A stretch of DNA of 64,000 bases, from contig NC_073695.1 in assembly GCF_029784165.1 (NCBI RefSeq), positions 207,347,781-207,411,780 on the forward strand, written 5' to 3'. This stretch comes from Wyeomyia smithii (lineage: Eukaryota; Arthropoda; Insecta; Diptera; Culicidae). The notes under the pieces were generated by a model. The model was not told where the DNA came from, did no database searches, and was given only the letters and a program-made list of their open reading frames with translations. Position numbers and translations under genes: made by a program. This document shows, piece by piece, positions 58,853 through 64,000 of the stretch; within the stretch, counting starts at the first letter, position 1; the number at the start of each line of letters is the position of its first letter.

Positions 58853-60194
58853 GAGTCGATCGGAAACAAGCAGAGCTGTGGTAAGTCGCAGCACAACAGA
58901 CAGCAATTTAAATATATTTTTGCATGGTTTACGCAGCAACACTCGCTCATTTGAACACAGCTTGGCTTTGTATCCTTCGTGTGTGAGAAGAACCGTCAAA
59001 CAGACATGTCCGGAGAAGTTGGTGATTCTGTCCGGATCTGGCGCGTTCGCTGTGCGTGTGCTGGAAGCGCGCATTTAAAATAATTTACGTGGGATTTGGA
59101 GCGAGTTGTTAGTCATAATAAAAGTCAATTTTTAAATATCCCTCATTAGGCTTTCGGTTGCCCAAAATACGACCCAAAAATTCTCAAAATGGCCAAAAAT
59201 TTCTATTCGGGAGAACACCAGATCTAGATGTTTTATATATTTTCAAGTCATATGACAACAGAAAAAAAATTTCCTGTTTTCCCGATTTCATATAGATTTT
59301 TGAGGGTAAAATAATCACAACTTTGAGCGCTTGGAGGCACCCCTAAATCATGTCCGATTGAGCTGAAATTTTTCAGAGGTCATTTTTTGGGTCAATGAAC
59401 GAAATGTACGTGGTCGGTTTTTGAAATTCGGTGATGACTTTTTTCCATACAGTCATTGTCACTTTGACATACAATAAGCAAGTTGTACCAGTTGAAACTG
59501 CATTTTTTTTATTGGTAAATTTTGATCTGACTGATAAAGGTTTATCTACTTATAGCTCTTCGTTTTTTTTTTGGTAAATTTTGAAACGGGTCTAAATGGG
59601 ATAAAACTTAATAGTATTTTGCATCGTTTGCCAAAAAAACTGTAAAATGTAAAATTTCGAGTTGTGCCAGTTTTACTTTCCTTGCCATTTCTTAGTTCTC
59701 CAAACTCCTACCCCATTCAAAGTTTTTTTTTCGAAATTCTGATATAGAAGGTAGCGTGCACTCACTTTCATTTTCGTTCCTAAGAAAGTACAATATGGAC
59801 GTTAGGGTCTGATCATGGCTAAGAGAGAAAAACCAAAGTACCAGGCAGGGCACGCCTGGCGGCTGTTATGGCGTGAGTACTTGGTAGCTCCAAAAGTGTA
59901 GGAAACGGTAGGAAATTCTGCCAGAAATAACAACAGGACTTGAATCATTCGGTCAACAACAATCCAAAATGCCGATAAAAGAACCAATTTTATTGGTGTC
60001 AGTTTTGTGAAACACCAATGGCACTTTTAAACACCCCAAAATCTTAACTGATAACTGAAGTAGTTGATAGTTCTCTATAACTCACTAAAACGTTGCTGAT
60101 AATCACAAAACTTTGCAGTCCTGTCTTGGATACTACCCTCCTACCATTGTACACCAAAGAACAAAAAATTCAAAGAAATTTTAAATTGGAGGCC
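58853..60194. other. Unrecognised sequence downstream of the Juan-like insertion
   Basis: The first part (to about 59085) would be the continuation of the interrupted leader and has a donor-like GTAAGTCG near 58872 and small ATG frames without motifs. The rest is AT-rich with no recognised feature. Confidence 0.35.
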
Positions 60195-60620
60195 ACTGAT
60201 GCAGATTCGTTGGGTTGCGTGTTTTGGCTACAAATGGGGTCGAGGCGTTGTTCAGGAAAGTTTGTGTATTTTGGCGAAATGATGCTTTATCTAATGATGC
60301 TTTATCTGACCAAAACACATACCATGTACTGGGATGGTGTGTTTGAAAAAATAAAACCAAAATTTTCTTTAATCATTTGTTCTGGTACACAACTTGACAA
60401 TTTAAACCATGATTTAGACAAAAAAAATACGAAATCCTGTTTGTCTATTACTTTGGCCGGTCCTTCCTGGTGAATGATTGTTAAGGTTTGCAGGTAATTA
60501 CTGGAAAATTTTCGCTCTTGAAATGGTTTGAAATGAGCTTTTTGCCTACATTTTGGGCAGTTCAGTTACAACTGTACAATGCGCTTGTGCAGTGATTCTT
60601 GTTTCGACGCCATTTTGAAC
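60195..60620 (-). pseudogene. Tc1/mariner-like transposase remnant, copy 2
   Basis: The reverse strand reads YVFWSDKAS, then NTQTFLNN, PFVAKTRNPTNL and QWPPI before a stop: the region between the second catalytic D and the missing third residue of a DDE transposase. A 14-bp tandem duplication (ATGATGCTTTATCT twice, about 60280-60307) has added a repeated DKAS. Its homologue at 3080-3500 keeps the RPIEDFF block with the E. Together they suggest a DD37E element. Both copies are non-functional. Confidence 0.5.
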
Positions 60621-63600
60621 AGAACTGAGCATGCATTAACAAAAAAAAAAAAATACTGACATAGAGAAAATAGTGAGAGCTTACATATACATACTCTCAT
60701 TTTTCTCGGAGCGTATATCTTGTGGCATAAGATAATCTCGAAAATAAACGTGGTTTAAGTTTAGATAAAAGATAGAATGGCGAACCAGAATATTTAAAAA
60801 CCAGAATATTTTAAATGTATACCGATACGTTCATTTTCTAGCAGATGTATTATATAGTATTGTACACATGGGTGAAGAAAATCCTATTTTAAGCGTATGC
60901 TGCAGTGTAGGACAATGATAGTCTAAAATCCATTTTATGGACCATCCTGCTGCTGTAGCCTGTGCTGCCGTTTATGTGTGTCAACCCAGAACAGCTGTTT
61001 CAGGCAGATCCGAACTCTATCTGACTCTTTATGAAATGAAAATTTTTCAAACCTAAACTGCATAATGAGGAGTCGCTTCCGACTCGAATGCGGTAACGCC
61101 TAGCTAGCTCCACACTGTAGCGTGAAAATAAAACAAACAAAAGCTGGGGCAGCGATCCTCTTTTGTCTAAGAAGATTTAGAAAACACCCAATAGAGCGCG
61201 ATGGAAGCCCCGTAGCAGCTTGAAACAAATTGTTTATTTTCCGCTCCGGTACCACCGATGTTTACTGTAGGGGAAAGGTGGGAAATCAAGGGGGCCCACA
61301 GGTACCTCAACAAAGAAGACTAATTTTATTTGCGCGAAAATAATAATAAAAAATAATAAATAAATGGAAACCGTGCGAGGTGAGGCAGAATGTGCAGATC
61401 TCGCTTCGATGATATATAGGTTTTTAACCAAAGACATAATACCTGCTGGTGAGGCTTCATGGGAAGACCCCACTGCCGGTGGGTTCGTATGGAAGAAAAT
61501 ATATAAGATGTAATTATCTGCTCTCCCTCGAAAGAAGTTGCTGGCTAACGAGCTTGCAGGTGGGAAGCGTTGGCCGCATTTTACTAGTATACCTTTGCAT
61601 AGGAGTATGAATATATTATATGGTATAATTGTTGTGAGAAAGTACAACGAAAGCAAAAGCACGTGATGCTGATTGTGAGATAATATTAGCATACCTAGCA
61701 CTGTATTAGGTGGATTGAAATGATTTATAGCGATATCTACCTAAATTTTTGTTGATTTGTTATGTTCAAAGTAATTTCAAAAGCTGATGTAATCGTTCGC
61801 ATAAATCAAAGAACCACTCTTGAAACTTTATTATACCTACAAATTATAATTTGCACCGTTTAGAACCTTCAGAAACCTGTGAATAATTGACGGGTACCAT
61901 GATAAATGTAGTATTTATCTAGACAGTATCAAAATAAATATCTTCCCGAATGAGGTATAGTTGTTATCAGTGCAATTCACACATTGATGCTTGTCCACAA
62001 TTTCTACATTCGTAACCACAATTTCAAACAATTTCGAATCGTGAGACTCATTCGATACATAGCAAACTACTCGAGCGCGTTCATTTAGCATGTGGCGTTG
62101 AGGTCCACTTGGCACTGACAGTGAGAGTGACCGTCGTGACGTTAGCTAAGCCTACACGGTGTTGGCAAAACGGTTGACGACAGTTTCCTTCTTGTAGGGA
62201 AGTGAATTCCGTTGAATAATGCAAACCCTACCCTATTAGGCGCGACGCACTGCAACTCGCCGCTGCACCGTTGTTGCGTATTTTATCGTTGATATATCGG
62301 CTAATGAGTGTCCGCTCTTGCGGTTTGTTTTTGAATTCGCGAGATCCGTTCCAAATCGTACCCGGTCCCAGCATATCGTCATCATTAGCCGGTTCGTCAA
62401 CTTGCACTTGTCGCACTCTGGGGATGTGATTTGTAATCTGCGCGCGGTTATAGATAGGGTGCCTCTTCATGGGCCACGATAATGTGAAATCACTGTAAGT
62501 AGTACCAGAGCACTGTGGTTTGAAACTTTTCCAATCCTAAACTATTATCTTGTGCCACCCTGATTGCGATAGTGGTGCAGTGCGAATACAAGAAATTTTT
62601 CCTGCCTTCGCCCTTTTTAGTGCCATGGCACAAGATCAAGCAACATCGGAGATCCTAACGGTCTCGGTACCAATTGTAAATGCTGACTATTTCCATTTCA
62701 CATCAAACATGGGCGAAGGAAAGTCATACGCGCCGTAATTTATAGAAAGTGTCGGGTTTTTACTCGAAGTGTACGATCTGAAGGAACAAGTTTCATCCGG
62801 AAGCAACGCATGTCCACAACACAAAACGTTGTACGTTAAAAATATATAAATTGATAATGCACACAATAGATGAGTTGAATAGAAGCCATTTTGGAAATTA
62901 TTTCCTTCCGGTAAACTCAACATGTTCTCAGTAGGCTGTTTCCGATATAAAACTGAGAGAGCAGTGTGTATTCATTTGTTCACAGGCAATTGGTGATCGT
63001 GGAGTCAGCCTGCTCAATCAACAAAAAAAACTAAATTTGGACGTTTCGAATTAAATTCGAATTCATTATTTATTACCTATCCAAACAGCGATATAACTAA
63101 ATAATTATGAAATCTTAATAAAATTGTAATTTATAAGAATATTGCTGGACACTAGAAGGAATCTATGGAATGATACCCGACTCAAGATATAGAAGGAAAA
63201 TTTTGGATAGTAAAACCTTGAAGGAAGAGAAAAATCTGAGAATACGCAAAATAATAACAAACACAAATAAGAAAAAAACAACAAACTTGTTGAGCGAACT
63301 TCAAACTCCAACATTGTTTATTATTTTGTTCGAGTTGTAGTCTCTATTTACAAACAGTTCGAACATATGAGTGGGCCATTTTTAATTATGGTATATTTTT
63401 CTAGATGCATATAAGTAAAGATGCACGAGGGCAGAAGTTCCCATTTGTTTTCGACTGCTCCATTTATTTTCGGCAATGTTTCACTGTGGGAAATACAACA
63501 TTTCCCGAAAGCCACGCGTTCCCCGTCAAACCGGCTATCCGAGTGGTCCTCGTTTTGCGCCATAATTGTCGATTATGGTGAGCGGTTGTCAATTTGTAAA

Positions 63601-64000
63601 TTTCCGTTTCAAGCACCCACTGACATTTGCGCGCTTCTTCTCACACCCGTCGCGCCATCTCGCGTGGGGATGGGTTATTGAATCGTATATTTAAACATGC
63701 TTGAGTACGTATTGAGCTTGTATCCCACAGCCAAAACCAATCAACCGCGAACGCGGCGGACCACCGGACAGGGAGGGGAAAAAAAAATTCATGCTCGCTT
63801 GCTTGCATGAGACTGCGTTTATGTGTCAAGTTAAGTAATCTTATACGTTTTGAGGGTCTTGATCCGCTGATCTTCTGCGCCGGTGGCGATCGAACTCTGG
63901 GCGAAAGTGAGTTGTAAAATTAACCGGCTGACTGATGATGCCGTGTTCAACCTAGAGTTACGTCACGGTCGGGTCTTCGGTCTGAAAGTGATATTATGAA
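60621..64000. other. Unrecognised sequence to the window end
   Basis: No named element or gene is recognised. The part 61900-62800 and the end (63400-64000) are richer in CpG. A TATA-like GATATAAAAC lies at about 62943 with an initiator-like TCATTTG about 30 bp further on; a weak hint only. Frames up to 155 codons lack motifs. Confidence 0.35.

Noticed and set aside
1..64000. CRISPR arrays, bacterial operons, rRNA or functional tRNA genes
   Set aside because: No evenly spaced direct repeats with unique spacers, no ribosome-binding-site-led gene clusters, and the tRNA-like sequences belong to SINEs with target duplications or decayed bodies.

Overview
This window looks like nuclear DNA from a mosquito, most likely a culicine. 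It has no bacterial gene organisation, operons or dense ORFs. Instead it holds long non-coding stretches, GT-AG splice signals and a heavy load of mobile-element remnants typical of mosquitoes: Juan-like Jockey-clade, CR1-clade (T1/Q-like), RTE-clade and R1/LOA-like non-LTR fragments, Tc1/mariner remnants that fit the DD37E pattern, tRNA-derived SINEs, and several families of non-autonomous DNA transposons. The species call is inference from these families. Nothing here is a microbial system, and I found no complete, intact protein-coding gene.

Layout: (a) 1-9.5 kb: mostly unrecognised sequence, an inverted-repeat pair (690-1170), a TA-flanked MITE (2200-2508), a transposase remnant (3080-3500, minus), a CR1-clade reverse-transcriptase copy (4136-5370) and one unexplained reverse-strand ORF with a splice acceptor (5811-6158). 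(b) 9.5-14 kb: a hAT-like MITE, then a decayed CR1 element broken by a 1.5 kb foldback hAT-like element and by a piggyBac-like MITE. (c) 15.2-16.55 kb: the best host-gene signal, a GC-richer leader followed by a first coding exon (16454-16547) with a strong Kozak context and a clean donor; what follows is probably intron. (d) 19.5-22.6 kb: a SINE holding a palindromic MITE, then an RTE remnant. (e) 28.6-30.6 kb: Juan-like and two RTE remnants, all reverse strand. (f) 31.2-34.9 kb: a tandem-repeat block in which a 378-bp repeat with A-B-A-B-A order joins a degenerate repeat of about 160 bp, the latter holding a MITE. (g) 35-50.9 kb: SINEs, an inverted-repeat element, an ACATGT-rich array, a perfect 68-bp palindrome, a pogo-like element with internal tandem repeats, a candidate second first exon (to 47925), and a 2.2 kb Mutator-like foldback element. 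(h) 53.5-60.6 kb: RTE, SINE, hAT-like MITEs, an R1-like remnant, a Juan-like copy inserted in an apparent TATA/initiator promoter, and a second transposase remnant. (i) 60.6-64 kb: unrecognised.

The strongest observations are structural. Nested insertions with exact target-site duplications allow 'empty site' reconstruction at eight or more places and so give a relative insertion order. All superfamily names are from motifs, termini and target duplications read by eye; no database search was possible.
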